The translations under genes and the position numbers were made by a program. The notes under the pieces were generated by a model. That model made no database searches, was not told the DNA's origin, and was given only the letters and a program-made list of their open reading frames with translations. Of a stretch of DNA of 64,000 nucleotides, positions 20,872 to 32,400 are shown one piece after another (within the stretch, counting starts at the first letter, position 1; each line of letters starts with the position of its first letter). The stretch comes from Cytospora piceicola (lineage: Eukaryota; Ascomycota; Sordariomycetes; Diaporthales; Cytosporaceae). The stretch covers positions 124,001 to 188,000 of the forward strand of contig JALQBC010000013.1 of the NCBI GenBank assembly GCA_023375675.1, given 5' to 3'.

Positions 20872-22838
20872 TCAATATGAAGCTGCAGCCGCTACGCTGC
20901 CATCATCCCTGCCCTCTACTTGTCTCTTGTTAAGTTCCGATTGCTTCTCATATATCCTGAAAACATAGTCGTTCATGACTTTACGCCGGATGATCGTGAC
21001 TCTGCTGTTGTCGGAGCCAATAGGGAGGAGTCCCTGAGACAGTATCTTGTCGCTTACCGCGACGAACCTCCGCGCCACCTCCAACAGTTCCTGGCGGTCG
21101 CCGTAGGTACGCTTCCAGCTCTCCGAGGGTGACTTGGAGGAAGTCGCAGCCCCTGAGAATGCTAGGTCGTTCGTGGCCAGCCTCAATGGCTCCCACACCC
21201 GGTCGAGAGCATCGAACATCTGGCGGGCGTACGCCAGCTTGCTCGACGCCTGCGTGGGATACTTCGACCTCTCCTCGAACTTGCGGTTGTTGTTCGTCGC
21301 GATCTTCAGGAAAAGCTTCATGCACGCCGCGTCAGGGGCCCTCATCTTCTGCAGCATGACGTCAAAAACCATGGTCGCGTTCTCGAACGCGTTGGGGTTG
21401 TACGTGTCGAAGAGGCAGAGCAGGAGCCCACGCTTGATGACCGACGCGTCGACGACCTTGGCGGGCATGGTCTGGATCACCCTCGCGGCCTTCGCGCTTG
21501 CGTTCCCGGTCGAGAGGGTCTCGAGGTAGTCGAGGTAGTTCCTCCTGTCCGGGACGATATTGAACCTCTGCGTCAGGTAGTCCCAGTACTTTGCGGAGAG
21601 CTTTGTCAGCCTGCCTTGCCCGAGGGTGCGCATGATGAGTGAGAGGGTGTTGTTGCCGGCCATAGGCTTGGTAGGCCCCGGTGTCTCCCGCTTCTGCGGC
21701 CGCTGTGATACTGGATTTGATTCCGCTTTGGAATCCGCCTCTGGCTGATCACTGTCAACCTTTTTCGGAGGAGCGGGCAGCTCCTGGTCAAGCCTAGGGA
21801 CGTCCAGAACCTCCTTGGCCATAGCGAGCACGGCGTCGGTGTGCTTTGGCCCACCGAGGAGCAGGATGCGACCCATCGCGCACATCAACTCCTCGTCCAT
21901 AATAATCTCGCCCTTCTTCCACCGACTCATAACCTCGTCCCACACGAGCCTGGCCCGTTGTACCGTTGTCTCTATACTCTTCTTGATAGCCTCGTCCTGC
22001 TGTTCGGCAGTCCCGTCGAAGTCCCTGTGGTTGGACTTCTGGTACCGCATGGCGTTGAGTATTATCGTATACGTCAAGTTGTTGGGCGAGCGCAACTTGT
22101 CTGCCGACCGAAGTAATACGAACATGGACTCGAGGTCCTGAGCCCGGGCGCACACGTCGAGGACGGCGTTCAAGTGGATGACGTTGGGCTTCAGGCGGCT
22201 GCTGGACAGCATGCTGTTGTAGATCTTGATGGCCTCGCCGATGGCAAGTGTTGGGTGCTGGGAGTTGGCGCAGCCTTTGAATATGATGGTGAAGGTTTGG
22301 GCGTTTGGCAATTGTGCTCGCTTTTTCATCTGCGGTCGATCATGTCAGGCTGGGCGGCTTTTTGGAAATCATTGTAAGAGGAGAGGTCACTGACTTCTTG
22401 GTACAGCTTCAAAGCAGAATGTAGCTTATTATTCTTGAACTCGTGCTCTATCAAGTGATTCCAACTGACGACGCATTGCTTGTCTCTGCTCGCCCCCCGG
22501 GTGAACAGGAGCGCCTTCTCGAACTCGCCCCTCTTCAGCGTCATGGCGACGTTCTCGGCAATGTGGTAGGGATCACTGGCGAGTTGAAGTTCTATCTTGG
22601 TCGCCCTCCTCATTCTCTCCTGCGCCTTTCTCTTGTAGTCGTCCCTGTCATCTGCTGGCATCTCCTTCACCGCCCGCTTGGCTTCCGCCTTGAACTGCGA
22701 CCAGTCATGGTCCTTATCTTTTTGCAGGAGCGAGGTTGTCGCAAAGGTTCTCCAGGGCGCTTTGGCGACCGTTGCGCCGGGTAGTTGGCGCGGGAGGTCC
22801 TTGGAAGCCCTTTTCAGGCAAGACCTGCAAACGTACAT
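20872..22838 (-). CDS. Mitochondrial pentatricopeptide-repeat (PPR) protein
   Basis: Two exons, 22838-22395 and 22329-20872, joined in phase 0 across a 65-bp intron, give about 633 residues. I chose ATG 22838 because it starts a typical presequence (MYVCRSCLKRASKDLPRQL) ending near FATTSLLQ; an upstream ATG-free extension to 22922 is less likely. Residues 150-330 carry degenerate PPR helices: LPNAQTFTIIFKGCANSQHP, KPNVIHLNAVLDVCARAQDL, SPNNLTYTIILNAMRYQKSN. The remainder is helical with a Lys/Pro-rich insert. PPR proteins bind organellar RNA to direct its splicing, stability or translation; fungal relatives include Ccm1/Dmr1 and Cya-5, but I cannot assign one. It shares its promoter with POL1. 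Confidence 0.85.
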
Positions 22839-23304
22839 GGCTGAGCTCCTCAATGGCTTTGGCGCATGTTGTGGGAGTGAAGCTATCGCGTCGTGCAGTG
22901 GGTAGTTGACGTTGACGGGCAAAAGTTTGGATTTGCGTGGAACCCTTGTCGATGATGGACGTTCAGAGCCGACGCCGTATTCTGCTAAGGGCAGGCGGTG
23001 TGTGACCGTTTTCTCGAGTGTGGGTCGTTACCGGCAACTCGTACCGGCCGGGCTACCGCCTTACAGCAGAACAGGGGTTCGCGTGAATTTACATGGCGCC
23101 GGTGCTTGACGCGTGTGTTAACAGCAGAGTCGCGTCGTGGTCCCCCCCTGCCACTTTAAATCCAGACGCTCCTCCTATGTACTTCTTGCTCCCACTTAAA
23201 TCCACATAACAGAACATGCACTTGGATTTCTGATAGCCCTTTTTGATGTTTGACTTCCGGGTCAATTGAAACATCCCAGGATCCTCAACACCTGCCAGCC
23301 CAGC
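22839..23304. promoter_or_regulatory. Divergent promoter, PPR gene / POL1, with CGCGT cores
   Basis: 466 bp between two outward-facing starts. Three CGCGT cores lie at 23080-23084, 23110-23114 and 23131-23135. The middle one is a complete ACGCGT (23109-23114), the MluI cell-cycle box bound by MBF in yeasts, where it drives S-phase genes including POL1. The cores lie 170-225 bp from the POL1 start. Confidence 0.55.
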
Positions 23305-26300
23305 ATGCCAAAACTCGACAAACGAGCAAAGCTGGCGCAGCTGGCTGCCCTGCGAAAGGCCGGCAAGAAGACTTTTGACGCGTACGAGGTCGATGATGTT
23401 AAAGATCTGTACGAGGAGGTTGATGAGGACCGCTACAAGACCATTGTACGAGACCGTCTGAACGAAGACGACTTCGTTGTCGACGACAATGGCGAGGGTT
23501 ATGCCGACGACGGCCGAGAAGATTGGGACCGCGTCCATGTGTACCAGTCAGACAGTGAAGAGGACTTGCCCGTTCGAGGCAAGGAGAGCAAGAAATGTGA
23601 GTGCTGCGAGTTGCTTGTCTATCTTCGCAAGGTGCCTGTCTCACATTATTGCTACAGCCAAGAAGCAGCGCGAAGAGGACCAGGCCAAGCGAGACGCTAC
23701 GGATCGGGATATCAGTCAATTCTTCACAAAAGGTGCCACCACGGCTCAGCCAAAGGCCAAGGTGGTAAAGACAGAGGAGGATGACGAGTTCCTCGCCAGT
23801 TTGCTTGGAGAAGTCGACTCAAACATACCAGCAGCCGCCCCTCGCCAGTCCAAGAAGAGAGACAGGTCCCCTGAGAAACGCCGCGCTCGTAAACCCTCGC
23901 CAGCCCCGGAACCCAGGCGACCAGCACCGAAACGGGTCAGGCTGAGTTCTGAGCCCGCCCCGGAGCCACGAGACGATGACACCTTTATGGACGATGACGA
24001 CGCATTCCTCCCCATGGGCGACGACGACCCTCTTCCTCCACACCTTCCTGCCAACGATGTACCGACTAGTGATCCAGCTCCCTCCTCTCCGATAGTCAAA
24101 GCGGTACAGCGTAAATCAAAACCAAAAGCCGAAGCCGAGGACGACGAAGACGAAGATATGATGGAGGTTGCCCATACCGGTGCTATTAATGCGGCCAGTG
24201 TCAACCTTACTGCATCACGGTTACCCAAGACGATACTCAAGGCTGATCCGTACCTGACCCCCACAAACTCGTCTCCGCTCAAGGGGCAGACCGAGCCTGC
24301 GGTGGACTCTTCGGCTTGGACTTCGATCAACCAACGGCTGAACGTCGTCAGCAGCCCTGCAACTGAAACAAGGGGCATCAACAAAATAGACTACAAGGAC
24401 GCTATTGAAGAGGATGGCAGTCTCAATCTGTTCTGGACTGACTACACAGAAGTCAACGGCAGCCTCTGCTTGTTTGGCAAAGTCCTGAACAAGAAGACAC
24501 AGTCTTACGTTAGTTGCTTCGTCAAGGTGGACAACATCCTACGGAAACTGTACTTTCTGCCCCGTGAAACTCGCGTCGTTAGCGGCGAAGAGACGGCTGA
24601 TGAGGTGGGCATGATGGATGTCTACAAAGAGCTTGATGCCCTTATGACGAAGATGAAGGTTGGCATGTTCAAGATCAAGGCATGTACCAGGAAGTACGCA
24701 TTCGAGCTGCCTGGCATACCGAAGGAAACCCAGTACATGAAGCTTCTCTACCCCTATACCCGTAAGCCACCCTGGTGTTGATTTCCACAACCGTGTACTG
24801 ACGCACATCAGAGCCCCAGATCGATGCAGGAGCAACCGGAGATACGTACTCGCATGTCTTCGGAACCAGTACTGCGTTGTTCGAGCAATTCGTCTTGTGG
24901 AAAAACATTATGGGACCTTGCTGGTTGAAGATCCAAGACGCCGACTTTAGTTCCCTGAAGAACGCATCACACTGCAAGATGGAGGTGCTTGTCGAACATC
25001 CCAACATGATCTCCCCAATGAGCGATTCGGACAATCTCGACGCCCCTCCATTGACTCTTATGAGCATGGCCATGCGGACAACGTTCAATGTCAAGGAGAA
25101 CAAGCAAGAGATCCTTGCCATCAGCGCAAGGGTTTACGAGAACGTTGCTCTCAGCGACAAGACAACAGCAGACAAACTTCCTTGCCGGACGTTTACGCTC
25201 ATCCGACCCATCGGTGGCTCATTCCCTATGGGCTTTGAGCAGGAGGCCAGAACCCGTAAGAAGGGCCTGATCAAGACCGTGAAACAGGAGTCCGAGATGC
25301 TGGCTTTTTTCCTCGCACAAGTGGATGTTGTGGACCCTGATGTGATCCTTGGTCACCAACTGGAAGGGGTCGACTACTCAGTTCTGCTGAACCGTATGAA
25401 CGAAAAGAAGACTCACCAATGGTCTCGACTTGGAAGGCTTAGGCGATCTCAATGGCCATCATCGATAGGAAAGATGGGTGGCAACGTCTTCGCCGAACGT
25501 CAGATCATGGCTGGCCGCCTACTCTGCGATCTCGCCAACGATATGGGCAAGTCTACCATGTATAAGTGTTCGACATGGGGCTTGACAGAAATGTGCAGCC
25601 TCTATCTTTCTGGGGACAATAAACGGAGAGATATTGACAATGAGGCCTATCTCAAGACATGGGGAAACTCCAAGAATGGCCTCATGGATTATGTCTCCCA
25701 TGTGGAGACTGACACATACTTCATCACAGCGTTGGCACTCAGCGTCCAGCTTCTGCCTCTGACCAAGATTTTGACCAATTTGGCTGGCAACTCATGGGCG
25801 AGGACCCTCACTGGAACACGTGCTGAGCGAAATGAATACATTTTGTTGCACGAGTTTCATCGCAATAAGTATATATGTCCCGACAAGCAGACATTCAGAG
25901 GGCGGCAGCGCCTGGAAGAGAATGCGGACGAAGAAAATGGAGACAGCAAGAAGAAGGACAAGTACAAGGGTGGTCTCGTTTTCGAACCCGAAAGGGGTCT
26001 CTACGACAAGTTTGTTCTGGTCATGGACTTCAATTCGCTGTATCCTTCTATCATTCAGGAGTTCAACATCTGCTTCACAACGGTTGATCGATCGTCGATG
26101 GTACGTACCTCAATTACCGATGATAATTGTTTACTAACAGCCCGTAGTCCGACGATGAGGAAGCAGTTCCTGAAGTGCCAACCGATCAAGATCAAGGCAT
26201 CCTACCAAGGTTGATTGCCACGCTTGTCAGTCGTAGGCGAGAGGTCAAAAAACTGATGAAAGACAAGACTGCGACTGCCGAGCAAGTCAACACGTGGGAC

Positions 26301-27884
26301 ATCAAGCAACTTGCCTTGAAACTGACGGCGAACTCTATGTACGGATGCTTGGGTTACACCAAGTCACGGTTCTATGCGCGACCTCTGGCCGTTCTGACAA
26401 CTTATAAGGGACGTGAGATTCTGCGCAGCACCAAGGAGCTCGCAGAAAGCAACTCGCTCCAGGTTATCTACGGTGACACTGACTCCGTCATGATCAACGC
26501 CAATGTGGACAATGTTTCCGATGCATTCAAGGTTGGCAACGAATTCAAGAAGGCGGTTAATGAACGATACCGTTTGCTGGAGATCGATATCGACAATGTC
26601 TTCCGCCGAATCCTTCTTCAGGCCAAGAAGAAATATGCTGCCATCAACTTGATTGAGCAAGATGGCAAGTTCATCGAGAAGATGGAAGTCAAGGGTCTGG
26701 ATATGAAGCGTCGAGAATACTGCTCCCTGTCCAAGGAGATTTCTAGCCGACTGCTGAATGAGATTCTCTCCGGGGATGACACCGAAGTGGCCATTCAACG
26801 TATCCACGAGTACTTGCGAGAAACTGCGGCAAAGATGCGCGAGCAAGCAATACCTGCCAACAAGTACATCATCTTCACACAACTCGGTAAGGCGCCCAAG
26901 GAGTATCCCAACGCGGACTCCATGCCTCAAGTCCAAGTTGCGCTGCGAGAGCTTGCTCGGGGCAAGACGGTGAGAAAAGGCGATGTCATCTCGTACGTTA
27001 TCACCGGCGACAGCACGAGCTCCGACCCGGTCGCGAAGCGTGCCTACACTCCACAAGATGTCCTGAAGGGCGACTCAGGTCTGGCCCCAGATGTCGAGTG
27101 GTACATTGGCAAACAAATCTTCCCACCCGTCGAGCGTCTCTGCGCCAACATCGATGGCACATCCAGCTCGCAGCTGGCCGAGTGTCTGGGCCTCGACATC
27201 CGCCGCTACGCCAACAATGCCAATAACTCGTCCAACGGGAACAGCAACGACCTGGAGATCCACCCTCTCGAGTCGCAGATCCCCGACGAGGTGCGCTTCT
27301 GCGACTGCACACGCCTGGAGCTGCGCTGCCGCTCCTGCAAGACCACGTCCACCTTCGATGGCCTGCTCGCCAACCCGGACCGCGTCAAGCCCACCGGTGT
27401 GGCCTGCGGCTCCTGCGGCGCGACCATCTCGACGCTGTCCGTGGTCGCGCAGGTCGAGCGGGCGATCCGCACCGCGACCGCGAGGTACTACGAGGGCTGG
27501 CTGGTGTGCGACGACAGCAGCTGCGGCAACCGCACGCGGCAGATGAGCGTCTACGGCAGCCGGTGCATGGGTCCCAACCGTCTCGCGCGGGACTGCCTCG
27601 GCCGCATGCGCTACGAGGTCTCCGAGAAGGACATCTACAACCAGCTGGTGTACTTTGCTAGCCTCTGGGACGTCGAGAAGGCCAGGGCAAAGGCGAGCGG
27701 GGAGAGCGAGGGTGGTAGTGATCTCGATAGGGACACCAGGGACAAGGTCCTTGCCCTCGTGGAGCACAACCGTGCGAGGTTCGGGACGGTCAAGGGTGTT
27801 GTTGATCGGTACCTGGATAAGTGTGGGCGGCAGTGGGTTGCGATGGATACGCTGTTTACCAAGCTTGGTTTTACGGTCATCTGA
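23305..27884 (+). CDS. POL1: DNA polymerase alpha catalytic subunit
   Basis: Four exons, 23305-23596, 23658-24761, 24812-26100 and 26148-27884, encode 1473 residues, normal for the family. The N-terminus (MPKLDKRAKLAQLAALRKAG) and the disordered, acidic/basic region to about 330 are typical of Pol alpha. Polymerase motifs of family B follow: DFNSLYPSIIQEFNICF (about 871), KLTANSMYGCLGY, and YGDTDSVMINA (about 1002), with both catalytic aspartates. No proofreading exonuclease residues are expected and none is evident. The C-terminal domain has two cysteine clusters (FCDC..CRSC..CGSCG and CDDSSCG..CMGP..C, about 1280-1405) that bind the B subunit. With primase it makes the RNA-DNA primers for replication. 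CGCGT elements upstream suggest G1/S control. Confidence 0.97.
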
Positions 27885-29483
27885 GATATTGGGTGAGGAG
27901 CCGTATTTTTGTGTTTTGTATAGCTACAAGGCTTGGGTTGTCTGGTTTAGGTGTTTTGTGACTCCTGTTCCCTGTTCATATTCCTGGGTTTCCAAGATAG
28001 GTCAGGAGTTGGTGGATAATTGGTCTTGCAGCATGACATTGAGAATCAGATATTTGTTATGGGCAATGCTCATTGTCTGTCCATCACGGCCAAGTGTAAA
28101 ACCGCCCACTGTCTGTGTTGATGAGCATACTATGTTCACCCAGCTGTTCATCCCACCAGCCTCTCCGCTGTCTGCAACGGCACCTAGTAGAGCCATTTCT
28201 ATTACTTAGCTAGTTCTGTTCACCAACAATAATAGCCTGATAAGTGATTTCATCTACTGTGTCTCCTAGACATGCCCGAGGCTCCCCCCATGCTGCAACA
28301 ACTTCGTGTCGTTTGAGAACCTCACTCTGCATTGATTTTATTTTACTTAACCTCTGGTGAGTCCACTCGTATACCTTCTGCCTGATGAAATGACCGCAAC
28401 CACTCTTGACAAGTTCAGTTTCATCACGGCCTCAGAGAGGATATGGTCCTCACTTTCCTCTAGATGACCATGTTCTATAGACATCAATCCATGTTGCTAC
28501 AAGCAATACCTATATGGCTACGTTCGTTCGATTTTACGTCCAGTCGGAATCACATCCAGTCGGATTCATGGGCATTCACATTGACATCCAGTCGGTTTCA
28601 CATCGGAAAGGTAATGCAGTTCAAGTCCAAGACGTATCAATTGTGAAAGACAATTCTCTTTGTGGCTGCTGGCTACTTCTCCTTGACTGAATTAGTTGTG
28701 ATAGGCCATGATGTTACACTGACTGGTGACCTTCTCCCATCCATGCCCGTTCTCTGGTTCACCACACCAGACGCTGACCACCACTCGTCGAGCTCGACGG
28801 AGTAGTCGCCATCGTCACTTGTTATGCTCGTCGAGACCACTGACTGTTGGCGACCAGCAGCGGCCTCGATCACAACAGTGTTCCAGAGTTGGTCCCATCT
28901 TTTATCTATCCGTTGCTTCGAGGAGATAGTCGAAGCACTCCAACCAACCAGCCAGCCACCCACCAGCAGCAACATTGCCAACTGGATCCAGGGAGGGAAA
29001 TAAAGAAGAAAATTTCAGAACCCTGCGAACACCAGAGAAAATACCCTTAGAAATACCGCTGGCCGCTGCTCTCCGTTCAAGTCCATCCAGCCCTGGTCCA
29101 CTCCTGATGCAAGAACAATCCGGTGCTTGATCATGGAAGAACGTCCATCCTCTGCCTCTCATCACAAGCGTGCCATCGTGTCTCTCATAAAACTACCTCT
29201 CAACTTCCACTGACTAAAGGGAGGCCAGATGGCAGAGAGCAAGTCGACCCTGTCAAATGCATGAACTCTGGAAATGAAGAAAAAATAAAATGAAGAGAAG
29301 GCCCATGATGTCTGCAGACGAGCCATCTATCTATGCGCATAAGGTATCATGAAAGGAGGAAATCTGGAGAACTTTTGGACACGTATTTTTAGACCCCGTC
29401 GTAAATGCAGAAACCGCCTGCCCAGTCTAGGTACGCAAAGAGTGCTCTAATGCATGAGTCGAATGTAGGAAATATGTAAAGAA
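27885..29483. other. Convergent intergenic region, 1.6 kb
   Basis: This lies between the 3' ends of POL1 and eIF4G. No credible gene is present; it contains a short 16-bp-periodic repeat. It is AT-richer than the flanking exons. Confidence 0.55.
28540..28603 (+). repeat. 16-bp tandem repeat, four degenerate units
   Basis: CCAGTCGG starts at 28540, 28556 and 28588, and each is followed by a TTCACAT-like half. The phase is 16 bp, with the third unit (from 28572) strongly diverged. Confidence 0.7.
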
Positions 29484-32400
29484 TCACTCTGCCTCCTTCT
29501 TCTCTCCTGGCGGAGGTGTAGGCTTGGCGTGGTTAAGCGCTGGGGATGCCGATGTGGAAGGAGGCGACGCAGGATTCTCCGACTCCATGTTGGCAAGAGC
29601 ACTGATGAATCGGTTAGCTGTGTTCTTCTAAGACATCGTTTGGGCGGGTACTCACGCGAATGCATTCATAGACACGTGCGTGGACGGGGTTCCAGAACGC
29701 GAAGGAGGGCCAGAATCATCGGCACCACCACGAGATAGGGAGCCACCAGGGCCCAGTCTGCGACCACTGTTGCTTCGGGAGTTGGCGAACATGGACGTTG
29801 GTCCAAGTGTGACGTTGCTGCTAGCTGTCCGTGATGCAGAGCCCTTAAGACGACGCAGGTCGTCCATTCCAACTTGGTTGGAAGTGGGCTGTTGGTAGCT
29901 GAAAGCACCTCGGGCATCACCACGACCCATCTGTGACCGACCGCCGGCATTGCGGCTGTTGGTCCTCGCGTTCTCGGCAGCCTTCTGCGCCGCGGCAAGC
30001 TCAGCCTGTTGAAAGTCAGTATATTTTCGTGACCTGTGGTTTTGAAAAGAATTGTAGGTGGAACTTACATCAGCCCGGATCTCCTCCAGTGTCTTGGGGC
30101 CCTTGAGGCCCTCCTTGGAAACCCACCTAGCCCTGCGCAGGTCGACAATGTCCAAGAGCATGAAGTGGAGTCGGCTGGGCAGATCAGGGGTCTCCATCAA
30201 GGTGGAGATGCGCTCGAAGTAAGCGTTCATCATCATCTGGCCCTTCTCAGTGCTGTCGAGGTTGGCACCGATCGTACGCAACAGCTTGCTGAGCGACTCA
30301 ATCTCGGCCTCATCAGGCTGATCTTGGAAGTCAAGCAACTTGCGAACACATTCGTGCATGATGCGCTCCGTGAGCATGCCGAGCTTGAAAAGCTCACCAA
30401 TAAACTGAACGAGACCAAGACCACGACGCTTGACTGCCATTGCAGCATAGTACTCGTCGGACAACATGGTCATTTCCTTGGTCTCACCCTCCTTGGGTGC
30501 GGGCATCTCGACAGCCCAACCACGTTCAAAGTCCTCTTGACATCTGTTCAGGAGGTACTTTCGGAAGAGAGCGCCACCACTGACGATGTTGCCGCTCTTG
30601 TCCTTGATAGTGACATCCTTGACCTCAGGGCTCATTGTCTCAAGCATACGCTTGCAGAACTTGGCGTACATGGCCGCCCAGTGTGCCTCGTCGGTTGCCT
30701 TCTCGAACGTAAGCTGGATGACTTGTCGGAGCGTCCGGCCATCCTGCTCATCCTTGGACTGGGCCGCGATCACCAGAATCTGGTCAGAGATCCTGTCGAA
30801 GTTCTCCGGGGTCATCTTGTTGAGAGCAGCCTTGACCTTGCGCTGAACCACCTCCGGATCCATGTGCCCACTTGCATCTGGTTGCTGGGCACCCTTAGCA
30901 AGACTCTTAGGCTTCCAACCCGTGGCAGTGACCGCAATAGGCTTGAGATCCATCCCCGCAGTAAGAGGCATGTTCTTTGTGTTGTCATTACCACCGAAAC
31001 GTCCACTCTTGCCAGCAGTGTTGCCACGTCCGCCCTGTGTTCTGCTTCCTGCTCGGGACCCGGAAGCTTGACCCATGCTCGAAGAAGCGTTCCGCGAACC
31101 CATCTGGTTGCCACCAGGGAAAGCACCACCGCGGCCGCCAACGAAGGAGCCGATTGCGCCTCCGACAGGTGGACGGGAGATCTGTCCTTGGGACATGGCG
31201 AATCGCTGGTCCGAGGTTGTTCCGGGCGGCAGGGTCTTTGTTGTTTGCGGCTGCGAGGAGAATGCTCCGAAGCTTCCAGGGGCGTTTCTAGATCCCTGGC
31301 GGCCGGAGCCACCGGCAGGCGTCCTGCTTGACGCTGATCGTGATCCATCCGAGTCGCCAATCAAGGCCTTGACTTGCTGAGAGAATTCCACAGATGGCTG
31401 CTCAGTGAAGACCTTCTGGAATTGCATCAAGAACGCGGAGTCATATTTGAAAGAGCCACCCTTCTTCGCCGCAGCAGGGTTCAGGGCAGGGTTGGGGCTG
31501 GCAATACCGTTGGGGTATTTGATCTCATCCTTGATAGTCAGGAATCTCGCAGACTTCAACGCCTGCATCGCCGCACTTGGTGGGGGTGCCTCGACGCTAC
31601 TGGTCTTCAATGGCGCGAGGTTCAGAGCCGCCGGCTTGGCGCGCTCCTTGCCGATAGACTTGGGCGCTGCGTCCTTTGAGCTGGTCTCTGCCTTCTGCGA
31701 CGCAGTGAGGTCGGAGATCTTGTTGGTCAAAATCTGAGAGACCGATGACGGGCCGGAAGATTCGGCCTCGAGGCGGGCCTTCTCGCGAGCCTTCTCCTTC
31801 TCTTCCTCAAGGCGTTCCATCTCCGCCTCCTGTTCTTTGAGCTTGCGGTCGTTGTCGGCAGCCTGAGCAATGCGGTCTGCGTCGGCCTTCTTCTTGGCGG
31901 CTTCCTTCTCAACGTTCTTCTTGGCGGTGATCTCAGCCTGCTCCTTTTCACGCTGCGCGTCCTCTTCCTCCATCTCGCGGATCATGCGTTCCATGTATTC
32001 GTCCTCGGTCTCAGCCGGCTTCTCCGCAGCTTTGGAGTCAGCGGCAGCCTTCTCTGCTTCGGCCTTGGACTTCTCCTCTTCTTCAGCCTTGCTCTTCGCC
32101 TCGGCCTCGGCCTTAGCCTTGCTCTCGGCCTCCTCGGCGGCCTTTGCGACCTTAGCATCCTCAGCATCCTTAGCGTCCTTAGCAGCCTTGGCTTCCTCAG
32201 CAGCCTTGGCTTCCTCGGCGTCCTTAGCGTCCTTAGCGACCTTGGCGACCTTGGCTTCCTCGGCGGCCTTGGTTTCCTCGGCGGCTTTAGCTTCCTCAGC
32301 AGCCTTGGTCTCAGCGGCCTTCTTCTCCGCCTCGGCGCGTTCTTCCTCTTTCCTGCGCTCATCCTCCTTGGACTTGGCCTCAGCTTCAGCAGCATCCGCC

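Noticed and set aside
30036..31331. 431-codon plus-strand frame opposite eIF4G
   Set aside because: It lies antisense to the MIF4G domain and the region upstream of it; composition reflects the opposite strand.
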